Of a stretch of DNA of 11,212 nucleotides, positions 1 to 7,305 are shown piece after piece (within the stretch, counting starts at the first letter, position 1; each line of letters opens with the position of its first letter). A model generated the notes under the pieces. The model searched no databases, was not told the origin of the DNA, and saw only the letters and a program-made list of their open reading frames with translations. Origin of the DNA: Clostridiales bacterium (GTDB lineage Bacteria; Bacillota; Clostridia; Tissierellales; Dethiosulfatibacteraceae); contig DMAP01000442.1 of NCBI GenBank assembly GCA_003446975.1, positions 5,653-16,864 of the forward strand, written 5' to 3'. Position numbers and translations under genes: made by a program.

Positions 1-258
1 TATCCCGCCGATCTGATCGATGGTTTTTCTTTTTTTAAGCTCTTCTGTTATTGTCAGAAGATCAACGGGATGATTCTTTAGTGTCAGGCTTTTAGCCGCC
101 TCAAATATTTCCCTGTTTGCCTCGAAATAGAAATACTCGTTCTTTAACTTTGTTACAGCTGTTTCCAAGGCGTTTTTATCAAGCATAATAGAGCCCAGTA
201 TGGATTGCTCCGCTTCAAGGCTATGTGGTGGCATTCTACCTATCATGTGTTCGGACAT
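1..258 (-). CDS. dnaB: Replicative DNA helicase DnaB, N-terminal part (cut by window edge)
   Basis: This is the 5' end (86 codons) of the hexameric replicative helicase that unwinds DNA at the fork and recruits primase; the rest lies beyond base 1. I translated it directly: it starts MSEHMIGRMPPHSLEAEQ and continues with SILGSIMLD, the typical opening of the DnaB N-terminal domain, followed by a helix-rich stretch with FYFEANREIFEAA and VDLLTITEEL, also typical. The ATG at 258 is preceded by TAGGAG about 7 nt upstream. The TAG of that Shine-Dalgarno is the stop codon of rplI, so translation of the two genes is probably coupled. The helicase ATPase domain and its Walker motifs are not in the window. 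The position after rplI matches the rplI-dnaB order of many Firmicutes (the gene is called dnaC in Bacillus subtilis). Confidence 0.95.
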   Translation of the reverse strand, partial: MSEHMIGRMPPHSLEAEQSILGSIMLDKNALETAVTKLKNEYFYFEANREIFEAAKSLTLKNHPVDLLTITEELKKRKTIDQIGGI

Positions 259-267
259 ATTTTACTC

Positions 268-714
268 CTATATTCCAGTCACTATCACCTTTGACTTTAC
301 ATTCACTTCAGAATGAAGCTTAATCATCACTTCATGGGTTCCTACTGTTTTTATTGGGTCCTTCAGCTCTATCTTCTTTTTATCCAAATCTATATTATGT
401 TGGTTTTTGAATTCTTGGGCTATTTCCTTTGTTGTGACTGAGCCGAACAGTTTGCCGTTTTCTCCTGCCTTTATCTTGATTTCAATGGATTTGCTTTCAA
501 TCATTTCACCCAACTGCTTTGCTTCTTCCAGGAGTTTCTCCTCATGGTGCAGCATCTTCTGCTTTTCTCTTTCCAGATTCTTCAAATTTTCTTTTGTCGC
601 TTCAATGGCAATTCCCTTAGGTATGAGGAAATTCCTGGCGTATCCGTCCTTGGCATTGATGATATCACCTTTTTTGCCCATTGATTTATCGTCCATTAAA
701 AGTATCACTTTCAT
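268..714 (-). CDS. rplI: 50S ribosomal protein L9
   Basis: Large-subunit ribosomal protein L9, which binds 23S rRNA near the base of the L1 stalk through its N-terminal domain. The 148-residue length is normal for the family. The N-terminal domain carries the L9 signature: MKVILL at the start, then GKKGDIINAKDGYARNFLIP at about residues 13-32. A long charged helix follows (about 41-75), linking to the C-terminal domain with NGKLFGSVT near residue 86, another family hallmark. The ATG at 714 has AAGGAGAG just upstream, inside the end of gdpP; the gdpP stop is one base away from the start. The stop TAG (270-268) is reused in the dnaB Shine-Dalgarno. No promoter was seen in front of it, so it is probably expressed from the yybS promoter. 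Confidence 0.98.
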   Translation of the reverse strand: MKVILLMDDKSMGKKGDIINAKDGYARNFLIPKGIAIEATKENLKNLEREKQKMLHHEEKLLEEAKQLGEMIESKSIEIKIKAGENGKLFGSVTTKEIAQEFKNQHNIDLDKKKIELKDPIKTVGTHEVMIKLHSEVNVKSKVIVTGI

Positions 715-715
715 T

Positions 716-2710
716 TCAATTACTCTCCTTTATGTATTTGTCAATTTCCTGATTCAATCGTTTTCTGGCTTCCACCATATCTTGAGTGTCCACCTGCGCT
801 CCTGCTATCTCGAGATGTCCGCCTCCTCCGAGGCTTTCGAGTATTACCTGGACATTGATTTTGCCTGTCGATCTGCCACTGATGTGAATATGGTTTTCCC
901 TTCTCACCAGGACAAAGCTTGCCTGAACGCCTTTGACCGATAACAAGTCTGAAGCACTCTGGGATGCTATGATCAGACCTGTGTTGTAAATCTCGTCGAT
1001 GGTTGAGATTGCAACGATTTCCCTGTAGATCTCAGCTCTCTCTATGACTTCCGATTTTCGCTTCCAGGTTTCCAGCTCATCGCTCAGAAGTCGCTTGGCA
1101 TCTACTGTGTCCGCTCCTGCTCTCTTTAGGAATGAGGCCGCCTCGAAGGTCCTTACTCCTGTCTTGAAGGTAAAGGCATTGGTGTCCATTATGATGCCTG
1201 CCAGCATGACATCCGCTTCGAATTTTGTAAGGCTGATCTGGTCATTCATGTATTGAAAAAGCTCAGCTATCAGTTCACAGGTAGAGGATGCGTAGGGTTC
1301 AAGATAATCCAACACCGGATCATCCAGATATTCCTCGCCTCTTCTATGGTGGTCAATGAGAACAACTCTGTCTATTTTATCCAATATATCCGCTGCTTCA
1401 GTGAAGCTGGGTCGATGGGTATCGACCATGACGCCTAATGTGTTTTCATTGATTACTCTCAGAGCGTCTTCGTTATCGATGATAGTCTTTGAGTAGTCCA
1501 TGCCGTCAGCCTTAATTCTTTCAAAAACGCTTTTTAGCTCTGGATTCATTTTATTCAGTATGATATAGGCATCCTTGTTCATTGCCTTGGCTATGGCGTG
1601 AATGCCAAGAGCGGCTCCGAAAGAATCCATATCTCCTGATTTGTGTCCGGTAATGATAATATTTGATGATTGGGCTATAATCTGTCTAAGGGCATTGGCA
1701 ATAATTCTAGCCTTGACCTTTGTGCTTTTTTCCACTGCCTTGCTTCTGCCACCAAAGTAGGTCACCTTTGTTAAGCCTTTGACTACCGCTTGGTCACCAC
1801 CGCGTCCCAGGGCAATGCTTAATGCGCCTAATGAGTTCTCATACTGTTGGGTCAATGTCTTACCACCGATTCCCAGTCCGATGGATAGCGTGAAGTATTC
1901 ATCCTTTTCTGTCTTTATTTGTTTCACCTGTTCCAGTATATCAAATTTCTTGGTCATTAGATTTTCCAGAAATCGATTCTCAAATATGATGAGAAAACGG
2001 TCATCGAGATGCTTGACCATAAAACCATTCATCCGTTGGCTTAAAACGCTTAGTTCTCTTTCAATCCTTGCCATAAGAGAAGTTCTTTCCACCCGGTCCA
2101 TTTTCTTGGATATCTCATCAAAATTGTCGATTTCAATAACCGCAACCAGGGTTTTCTCCGCTGAATAGGCTTCTTTCAGATTGGTGAATCTGGTGTTGTC
2201 CAAGAAGTACAGCATATAAACTGCGGCATCTGTTTCATTCCCTTCAATTTTGCTGAAAATCACGTTGAAATTTTTTGTTCCATACTGTATATCGAAGGAA
2301 GCGCTTTCGTTGGCGTCCATCAGGCTCTTCATTGAAAAGGAGGGAAAATATGATTTGATATTGTCCTTATGCCCTTTGTCATCCTTGACCACTTCCTTGA
2401 ACTTCGAGTTATACCAATGGACCTCTCCATCGCTGCCTATGATGGTCAATGGGATGGGAAAATTCAGTAAGGCTTGCCTAGACATATCGTCAATGGTATT
2501 GGTGAATTCTATCAGATACTGGTTTAGCTCCTTTTTTCGATCCTCAAACTTATTTGAGTTGACTCTAATGGCGACAAGTATGGCAACCCCTGCAGCAAGA
2601 GCGGTATAATAGTTGCCAAGAATCACCATTGTGATAAAGAGCCCTAGCGAAATATAGAAAAAAATACTGCCTTCTTCTGTTAGAAAACTACGTCCTTTCA
2701 AACCTTTCAT
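716..2710 (-). CDS. gdpP: Cyclic-di-AMP phosphodiesterase GdpP (DHH/DHHA1 family)
   Basis: Membrane-bound enzyme that hydrolyses the second messenger c-di-AMP to pApA, which affects potassium and osmotic balance and cell-wall stress. With the start used here it has 664 residues, close to B. subtilis GdpP. Domains: two membrane segments (about 15-31 and 36-50), a PAS-like domain (about 80-150), a degenerate GGDEF domain (about 185-300; LDDRF stands where GGDEF would be), then DHH (about 350-510) and DHHA1 (about 570-655). The metal-binding residues expected for DHH enzymes are present: H356, D360 and D362 (HKSGDMD), D430, D453-H454-H455 (DHH) and D509. GGGGH at 628-632 is the DHHA1 motif. The frame is open to a GTG at 2722, but I prefer the ATG at 2710: AGGTGG lies 8 nt upstream of it, the GTG falls inside that Shine-Dalgarno, and the ATG overlaps the yybS stop as TGATG, suggesting translational coupling. 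Confidence 0.96.
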   Translation of the reverse strand: MKGLKGRSFLTEEGSIFFYISLGLFITMVILGNYYTALAAGVAILVAIRVNSNKFEDRKKELNQYLIEFTNTIDDMSRQALLNFPIPLTIIGSDGEVHWYNSKFKEVVKDDKGHKDNIKSYFPSFSMKSLMDANESASFDIQYGTKNFNVIFSKIEGNETDAAVYMLYFLDNTRFTNLKEAYSAEKTLVAVIEIDNFDEISKKMDRVERTSLMARIERELSVLSQRMNGFMVKHLDDRFLIIFENRFLENLMTKKFDILEQVKQIKTEKDEYFTLSIGLGIGGKTLTQQYENSLGALSIALGRGGDQAVVKGLTKVTYFGGRSKAVEKSTKVKARIIANALRQIIAQSSNIIITGHKSGDMDSFGAALGIHAIAKAMNKDAYIILNKMNPELKSVFERIKADGMDYSKTIIDNEDALRVINENTLGVMVDTHRPSFTEAADILDKIDRVVLIDHHRRGEEYLDDPVLDYLEPYASSTCELIAELFQYMNDQISLTKFEADVMLAGIIMDTNAFTFKTGVRTFEAASFLKRAGADTVDAKRLLSDELETWKRKSEVIERAEIYREIVAISTIDEIYNTGLIIASQSASDLLSVKGVQASFVLVRRENHIHISGRSTGKINVQVILESLGGGGHLEIAGAQVDTQDMVEARKRLNQEIDKYIKESN

Positions 2711-3669
2711 CAGCTCAACCACCTATTTTTATTTCTGATTTTTCTTAAGTCAATAAAGATATCTGTCAAACCAACCATGGTGACAATCAGATTGAGATAA
2801 CCGTTCATTAAGATGAGAATCAGCAACATAAGTCTAACAACTTTGGCCAGCTTATGCTTGACCATCATGAACTTGACTACAGCCAGCCCTTGAATAAAGA
2901 ACAATATCTGAAAAATAAATATAATATTGGAGGACAGCGCTTCACTATTGACAAAGCCCGTCATGTTGATAAGATAGGTTCCAACAAGAAAAATCAGAAT
3001 TCCAAGGGAAATGTTTGCAGGCAGTCTGAAGTGGCTGAAATCCTGCATTGGTTCAATGATCACTTTAAGCCTCTTGCCCATTTTCTCTGCAACAAAATAG
3101 TTGATTACAGCCATAGAAACCGATGCGAAGATAATGACAGCCGGAAGCAACAGAATAATCATCTCCAGCATATTCTGATAGGCCTCTTTGGACGCCTCAA
3201 GCTGTTGCTGCATGCCTTCAAAGTTGGAGAAAAGATTTTCTTGAATTTTTAGGCTTTCAACAAATGTTTCTCTGAGATAATCAACCAGGTTGATGCTGAG
3301 AAATGCCTGCATAATCCATAACAAGCATAGGAAGGACACCAAATAGACCCCACTGCCTGCCGCTATTGCCAAAATCGGCTTTTTGTTCTTGCAGATAAAG
3401 TAACCCATTATAGCCGCCATGGGTGAATAAAGCACCACATAGTACATACCCATCTGTATGCCCAAAAGCATCAGTATGATAAGTCCCGCTGATACCAAGG
3501 CCATGATGGCTGCCTTATAATCATGTCGCTTGGCTAATAATAATGCCGGTAACGGATATAGAAAATCAATGAAAGGAAACACAAAATTCCCGATCATAGC
3601 GAATATGATCAAAATGCCTGCAATCAAAGCCGCTTCGGTCAATCTGCTAGTTTTTACATTTCTGCTCAA
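2710..3669 (-). CDS. yybS: YybS-like polytopic membrane protein (DUF2232)
   Basis: A 319-residue integral membrane protein of unknown biochemical function. Its assignment rests on the hydrophobic layout and on its position directly in front of gdpP, rplI and dnaB, which is where yybS sits in B. subtilis. Hydrophobic segments are visible at about 11-46 (two helices), 52-92 (two), 98-122, 168-192, 217-236, 246-268 and 278-305, with one longer extramembrane stretch rich in E, Q and K at about 125-165. It starts at TTG (3669): AAGGAG lies 6 nt upstream and the first in-frame ATG would remove about 24 residues and part of the first helix. It is the first gene of the operon. Its stop overlaps the gdpP start by one base. 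A role in transport or as a partner of GdpP is possible but not shown by the sequence. Confidence 0.85.
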   Translation of the reverse strand: MSRNVKTSRLTEAALIAGILIIFAMIGNFVFPFIDFLYPLPALLLAKRHDYKAAIMALVSAGLIILMLLGIQMGMYYVVLYSPMAAIMGYFICKNKKPILAIAAGSGVYLVSFLCLLWIMQAFLSINLVDYLRETFVESLKIQENLFSNFEGMQQQLEASKEAYQNMLEMIILLLPAVIIFASVSMAVINYFVAEKMGKRLKVIIEPMQDFSHFRLPANISLGILIFLVGTYLINMTGFVNSEALSSNIIFIFQILFFIQGLAVVKFMMVKHKLAKVVRLMLLILILMNGYLNLIVTMVGLTDIFIDLRKIRNKNRWLS

Positions 3670-3699
3670 ATTATGCTCCTTGTTTTTTTGAATATCCTA

Positions 3700-3728
3700 A
3701 TTCTACATTATTTTAACTTATTTTTCAA
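3700..3728 (-). promoter_or_regulatory. Sigma-A-type promoter of the yybS-gdpP-rplI-dnaB operon
   Basis: On the minus strand TTGAAA (3728-3723) is followed after 17 bp by TAGAAT (3705-3700). Transcription would start near 3693, about 24 nt before the TTG start of yybS. It is the only good promoter I see for the four-gene operon. Confidence 0.7.
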
Positions 3729-3763
3729 ATTAATTAAAACCATCTAAAAATTTCACTGAAACT

Positions 3764-3792
3764 TTGCTTTATTTCATTGCGTCTAATATAAT
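3764..3792 (+). promoter_or_regulatory. Sigma-A-type promoter of the S41 protease gene
   Basis: TTGCTT (3764-3769) and a perfect TATAAT (3787-3792) are 17 bp apart. Transcription would begin near 3799, about 22 nt before the ATG at 3821. This promoter and the divergent yybS promoter have their -35 boxes only about 35 bp apart. The promoter shows that an apparent upstream extension of the reading frame to a TTG at 3764 is not translated. Confidence 0.75.
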
Positions 3793-3820
3793 AGTGTCTA
3801 GAAAAAGAAAGGTGGTATCT

Positions 3821-5191
3821 ATGAAAAAAAAATTATTAATTCTAGTTATAATTGTATCTTTATTATTTTCATCAACTGTTTTTGCGGCAACAGAGGAAAA
3901 TTTCGATGCTGAGTTTGAGTTTCTCGGACGGGTTGCTAAATTTATAAAGGCCAATTATTTGTATGATTTGACCTATGAGGAAATTATCCATTCTTTGTAC
4001 AACGGTGTATTTAACGATTTGGATCCCTATAGCGTATACTATACACCGGATGAATATGCTGAATTTACATCTGAAATGTCCGGTGAATTCTCCGGCGTCG
4101 GCATACAAATCGTAAAAGAAGGCCAAAACATAGTGGTTGTAACACCGTTATACCAGTCTCCAGCAGAAAAGGCAGGCATTATGCCCAAGGATATCATCCG
4201 TTATGTGGATGGTGTGGATATAACCGGTTATTCGCCAGAAGAAGCAGCCAAAATGATAAGGGGTCCGGTCAATACGACTGTTGTCCTTGGCGTTGAGAGA
4301 AATGGCATGCTGATCTACTACTCTATCATCAGGGATACGGTTGTAATCAGTTCAGTCTATTCTGAGATGATGGAAGAAAATATCGGTTATCTGAAAATTA
4401 CCCAGTTCAATGAAAACACAGCTGAACTCCTGGCAACCCATCTCTCCGATTTATTGGTAGAGGATTTCGACAAGTTGATCATAGATTTGAGAAATAATCC
4501 TGGTGGCAATCTAAATGAAGTAATGACCATACTTGATCTCTTCATTCCTGCTGGTCCATTGGCTTATCTGGTGAGAAACGACGGTGCGGAGACTGAGTAT
4601 GTCAGTACATTGTCTATTCAAAACTTTGAGTTGGCTGTTCTGGTAAATGGCGGCAGCGCAAGCGCATCGGAGATATTTGCAGGTGCGGTTCAGGATAGGA
4701 AGGCAGGTGTCGTTATCGGGACTAAAACCTACGGCAAAGGCGTTGTCCAGTCAATGTATCCATTGCTAAATGGCAGTGCCATAAAGCTGACTACCGCTGA
4801 ATACTTCACAGCTGGCAAAAACAAGGTTCAGGGTATTGGCATAACACCGGATATCATAGTTGAAAACAGACTACGGGTCGAGGAAATAGATACTTCAGCC
4901 ATACCGGTTTTCAATAAAGCAAGAAAACCTTCAGTAGGAACAGTCGGGTTGGATGTGCTGGCTGCTGAGATGATATTGGAGATACTCGGGTATGGTGTTT
5001 ATGATCCGGATGGTGTCTTTGACGAGAATCTCAATGTCATGGTGACTGATTTTCAGAGAGACTCAGGACTGTTTCCATACGGTGTCCTTGATTTCACCAC
5101 ACAGGATGCGTTGATGAAGGCTTTGGAAGACTATCAGCATGATGATACGGTAGATTTACAGCTGCAGAAGGCATTGGAGCTTTTTAGATAA
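3821..5191 (+). CDS. Secreted S41 carboxy-terminal processing protease (CtpA/CtpB-like)
   Basis: Serine protease of family S41 acting outside the membrane; B. subtilis relatives are CtpA and CtpB (CtpB cleaves SpoIVFA during sporulation). It has 456 residues. A signal peptide covers residues 1-22 (KKK, hydrophobic core, then VFA before A23 as likely cleavage site); it could also remain as a membrane anchor. A helical region (about 28-85) includes LDPYSVYYTP. A PDZ domain lies at about 85-160, with SGVGIQI and SPAEKAGI. The protease core runs from about 185 to 350. The catalytic dyad is probably S281 (in GGSASASEI) and K306 (in TYGKGVVQ), with Q310 as supporting residue; the Ser-Lys spacing of 25 is that of the family. 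A PG_binding_1-type domain is at about 373-436. The ATG at 3821 has AAAGGTGG 5 nt upstream and comes after the promoter. Substrate and link to sporulation cannot be told from here; ctpA and ctpB cannot be separated with confidence. Confidence 0.93.
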   Translation: MKKKLLILVIIVSLLFSSTVFAATEENFDAEFEFLGRVAKFIKANYLYDLTYEEIIHSLYNGVFNDLDPYSVYYTPDEYAEFTSEMSGEFSGVGIQIVKEGQNIVVVTPLYQSPAEKAGIMPKDIIRYVDGVDITGYSPEEAAKMIRGPVNTTVVLGVERNGMLIYYSIIRDTVVISSVYSEMMEENIGYLKITQFNENTAELLATHLSDLLVEDFDKLIIDLRNNPGGNLNEVMTILDLFIPAGPLAYLVRNDGAETEYVSTLSIQNFELAVLVNGGSASASEIFAGAVQDRKAGVVIGTKTYGKGVVQSMYPLLNGSAIKLTTAEYFTAGKNKVQGIGITPDIIVENRLRVEEIDTSAIPVFNKARKPSVGTVGLDVLAAEMILEILGYGVYDPDGVFDENLNVMVTDFQRDSGLFPYGVLDFTTQDALMKALEDYQHDDTVDLQLQKALELFR

Positions 5192-5198
5192 AGAAGAG

Positions 5199-5233
5199 GG
5201 CGGAGAACATATTCTCCGCCTTGCATGTTTTTT
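5199..5233 (+). terminator. Intrinsic terminator after the S41 protease, probably bidirectional
   Basis: A perfect 9-bp stem GGCGGAGAA/TTCTCCGCC (5199-5207 and 5212-5220) with a 4-nt loop CATA is followed by TTGCATG and six T (5228-5233). It begins 8 nt after the protease stop codon. From the other side it lies 23 nt beyond the arcC stop and is followed there by a pyrimidine-rich CCTCTTCTTTA, so it may also end the arc transcript. Confidence 0.85.
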
Positions 5234-5242
5234 GTGAAGTTT

Positions 5243-6190
5243 TCAATTCTTGATTAATGTTCCGCTTTCGCCTTTGAGTGCTTCGTTGGCAGAATATAGG
5301 GAGGTTATGATAGATTTTCTACCGGGTTTTGACTCAGCGAACATGACTGCCGCCTTGACTTTCGGCAACATGCTGCCAGGAGCGAAGTGTCCTTCTTCCA
5401 TATATTTTTTTGCCTCATGGCAGCTGATTTCAGATAGATTCTGCTGGTTAGGCTTATTGAAGTTGATGGCGACTTTTTCGACCTCTGTGAGGATTAGAAG
5501 AATATCTGCATTGATGGCCTCTGCCAGTCTTTCAGCAGCAAGGTCCTTATCTATTACTGCCGCAACTCCGGCATATCCGCCTTCTCCATCTTCTACCACC
5601 GGTATTCCTCCCCCACCACACATGATAACGATGGTTGACGACCAAAGTCGCTCAATGGTATCCACTTCGACTATATCCTTTGGCATCGGTGAAGGAACAA
5701 CTCTTCTCCATCCTCGCCCTGAGTCTTCTTTCATGACAAAGCCTTTGTCTTTGGCTATCGCGTCTGCCTCGTCTTTTGAGTAGAAGAGACCGATCGGTTT
5801 TGTTGGATTCTTGAAAGCCTCATCATCCTTATCCACAACAACCTGGGTGACTATGGTTGCCACAGGCACATTTCGGTTCCTCTTGTGCAGTTCTTTTCTT
5901 AGGCTTTGCTGGATGTGATATCCGATATAGCCTTGGCTCATGGCTCCGCATACATCAAAGGGCATGGCTGGTGTCACATCCTTTGCATACTCAGATGCAA
6001 GCAGGATTCTACCTACCTGTGGTCCGTTGCCATGGACGATTGCAATTTCATATCCTTGACAGCTTATATCGGCAAGGGTTTCGCAAGTCTTTCTGACGAC
6101 TCTAAGCTGTTCTTCCGCTGTTGCAGGGCTTCCGCTCTCCTGCAGCGCATTGCCGCCTAATGCTATGACGACTCTTGTTAAATTTGGCAT
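5243..6190 (-). CDS. arcC: Carbamate kinase
   Basis: Last enzyme of the arginine deiminase pathway: it transfers phosphate from carbamoyl phosphate to ADP, giving ATP, ammonia and CO2. The 315 residues match the family. Visible motifs, from the N-terminus: VVIALGGNAL (7-16), IVHGNGPQVG (51-60), the MSQGYIGY segment (84-91), WRRVVPSP (161-168), CGGGGIPVV (191-199), AAVIDKDLAAERLA (210-223) and GSMLPKVKAA (272-281), all typical of carbamate kinases. The reading frame stays open upstream to an ATG at 6316 inside arcB, but the ATG at 6190 has GGAGG 7 nt before it and gives exactly the conserved N-terminus, so the longer form is rejected. It follows arcB after 31 bp and ends in front of a hairpin shared with the convergent protease gene. 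Confidence 0.97.
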   Translation of the reverse strand: MPNLTRVVIALGGNALQESGSPATAEEQLRVVRKTCETLADISCQGYEIAIVHGNGPQVGRILLASEYAKDVTPAMPFDVCGAMSQGYIGYHIQQSLRKELHKRNRNVPVATIVTQVVVDKDDEAFKNPTKPIGLFYSKDEADAIAKDKGFVMKEDSGRGWRRVVPSPMPKDIVEVDTIERLWSSTIVIMCGGGGIPVVEDGEGGYAGVAAVIDKDLAAERLAEAINADILLILTEVEKVAINFNKPNQQNLSEISCHEAKKYMEEGHFAPGSMLPKVKAAVMFAESKPGRKSIITSLYSANEALKGESGTLIKN

Positions 6191-6221
6191 AAATTTTCCT
6201 CCAATTTTTTGACTACGTGTC

Positions 6222-7211
6222 CTAAGCCATTGTAGCGACCATAACCGCTTTAATGGTGTGCATTCTGTTTTCAGCCTCATCAAATACCTTTGAGTGTTTG
6301 CTTCTGAATACCTCATCGGTGACTTCCATTTCAGTCAATCCGTATTTCTCGTATATTTCCTTCCCTATTTCTGTTTCCCTGTCATGGAATGCAGGCAGAC
6401 AGTGAAGAAATATCACATCTGGATTGCCTGTCTTTCTAATCATGTCCATATTGACCTGGTAAGCTTTCAATTGTTTTATTCTTTCTTCAAAATGAGCCTC
6501 TTCACCCATTGACACCCAAACATCCGTGTAAATCACATCGGCGTCTTTCACACCTTCTTCAATGTTGTCAGTCAACTCGATAATAGCGCCTGTCTCTTTG
6601 GCTACCTCTCTCATTTCTGCCACCAGCGCCTCAGAAGGGAATAGCTCTTTAGGTGCCACACCTACAAAGTGCATGCCCATTTTTGCTGCGCCGATCATCA
6701 ATGAATTGCCCATGTTGTTTCTCGCATCTCCCGCATAGACAAATTTCACCTTGTTCAATGGCTTGTTGACATGCTCCATCACTGTCAAAAAGTCAGCCAG
6801 TATCTGAGTCGGATGATATAAATCCGTCAAGCCGTTCCATACGGGTACGCCTGCATACTTGGCCAGACTGTCGACCGTCTCTTGCTTGAATCCTCTAAAC
6901 TCTATGCCATCATAGTATCTTCCAAGAACTTTTGCTGTATCCTCTACCGACTCTTTCTTGCCCATTTGGCTGTTTGTCAGGAATGTGACATTTGCGCCCT
7001 CGTCAAAAGCAGCAACCTCAAAGGCACATCTGGTTCTGGTGGAAGTCTTGTCGAAAATCAGAACGATATTTTTGCCACGAAGCAAATCATTCTTGATTCC
7101 TGCTCTTTTTTTTCTCTTCAGATCCGCTGACAAATCCAGCATATACTTGATTTCTTCCGGTGTGAAATCTTTTAAGGTTATGAAATTTCGTCCTTTTAAA
7201 TTTACTGGCAT
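6222..7211 (-). CDS. arcB: Ornithine carbamoyltransferase, catabolic
   Basis: Second enzyme of the arginine deiminase pathway. In this setting it splits citrulline with phosphate into ornithine and carbamoyl phosphate. It is 329 residues, the usual length. Carbamoyl-phosphate site: STRTR at 57-61 and HPTQ at 133-136. Ornithine site: D230 with SMG at 234-236, and HCLP at 270-273 with the catalytic cysteine C271. The catabolic role is inferred from its place between arcA and arcC; the protein alone could equally be the anabolic argF. The ATG at 7211 has GGAGGAG 5 nt upstream. The 94-bp gap to arcA carries a short tandem repeat and is long enough for an internal control site. Confidence 0.96.
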   Translation of the reverse strand: MPVNLKGRNFITLKDFTPEEIKYMLDLSADLKRKKRAGIKNDLLRGKNIVLIFDKTSTRTRCAFEVAAFDEGANVTFLTNSQMGKKESVEDTAKVLGRYYDGIEFRGFKQETVDSLAKYAGVPVWNGLTDLYHPTQILADFLTVMEHVNKPLNKVKFVYAGDARNNMGNSLMIGAAKMGMHFVGVAPKELFPSEALVAEMREVAKETGAIIELTDNIEEGVKDADVIYTDVWVSMGEEAHFEERIKQLKAYQVNMDMIRKTGNPDVIFLHCLPAFHDRETEIGKEIYEKYGLTEMEVTDEVFRSKHSKVFDEAENRMHTIKAVMVATMA

Positions 7212-7230
7212 TTTAACTCCTCCATTATTT

Positions 7231-7256
7231 ATGCAATATTATGCAATATTATGCAT
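7231..7256. repeat. Tandem decamer repeat ahead of arcB
   Basis: ATGCAATATT occurs twice back to back (7231-7240 and 7241-7250), followed by ATGCAT. On the coding strand this reads as three TGCAT units 10 bp apart, that is, one helical turn, ending about 20 nt before the arcB start and just ahead of its Shine-Dalgarno. It could be a binding site repeated on one face of the helix or simply AT-rich sequence. No strong promoter is seen nearby: the TATAAT at 7260-7255 and the one at 7285-7280 both lack a good -35. Confidence 0.6.
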
Positions 7257-7305
7257 TATATTAATTTTTTATCCGTATAATTATATGCTATCTCAGCCCA
7301 AAAAT

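Noticed and set aside
407..943. Plus-strand open frame opposite rplI and gdpP
   Set aside because: It runs across the junction of two certain genes, has a serine/phenylalanine-rich composition typical of antisense frames and no ribosome binding site.
3751..3761. Third copy of the IclR-type operator
   Set aside because: The half-sites TTTCA and TGAAA are in everted order and one base apart, which would not fit a dimer that binds TGAAA-N5-TTTCA.
3764..3820. N-terminal extension of the S41 protease from a TTG
   Set aside because: It covers the promoter -35 and -10 boxes and would put a charged stretch before the signal peptide. The ATG at 3821 has its own Shine-Dalgarno.
6191..6316. N-terminal extension of carbamate kinase into arcB
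   Set aside because: The extra 42 residues are an out-of-frame reading of the arcB end. The ATG at 6190 has a strong GGAGG and gives the conserved family N-terminus.
7231..7256. ARG box (ArgR/AhrC operator) in the arcA-arcB gap
   Set aside because: The TGCAT units lack the TGAAT-N4-ATTCA pattern expected for ArgR-type sites. The repeat is kept as unexplained instead.
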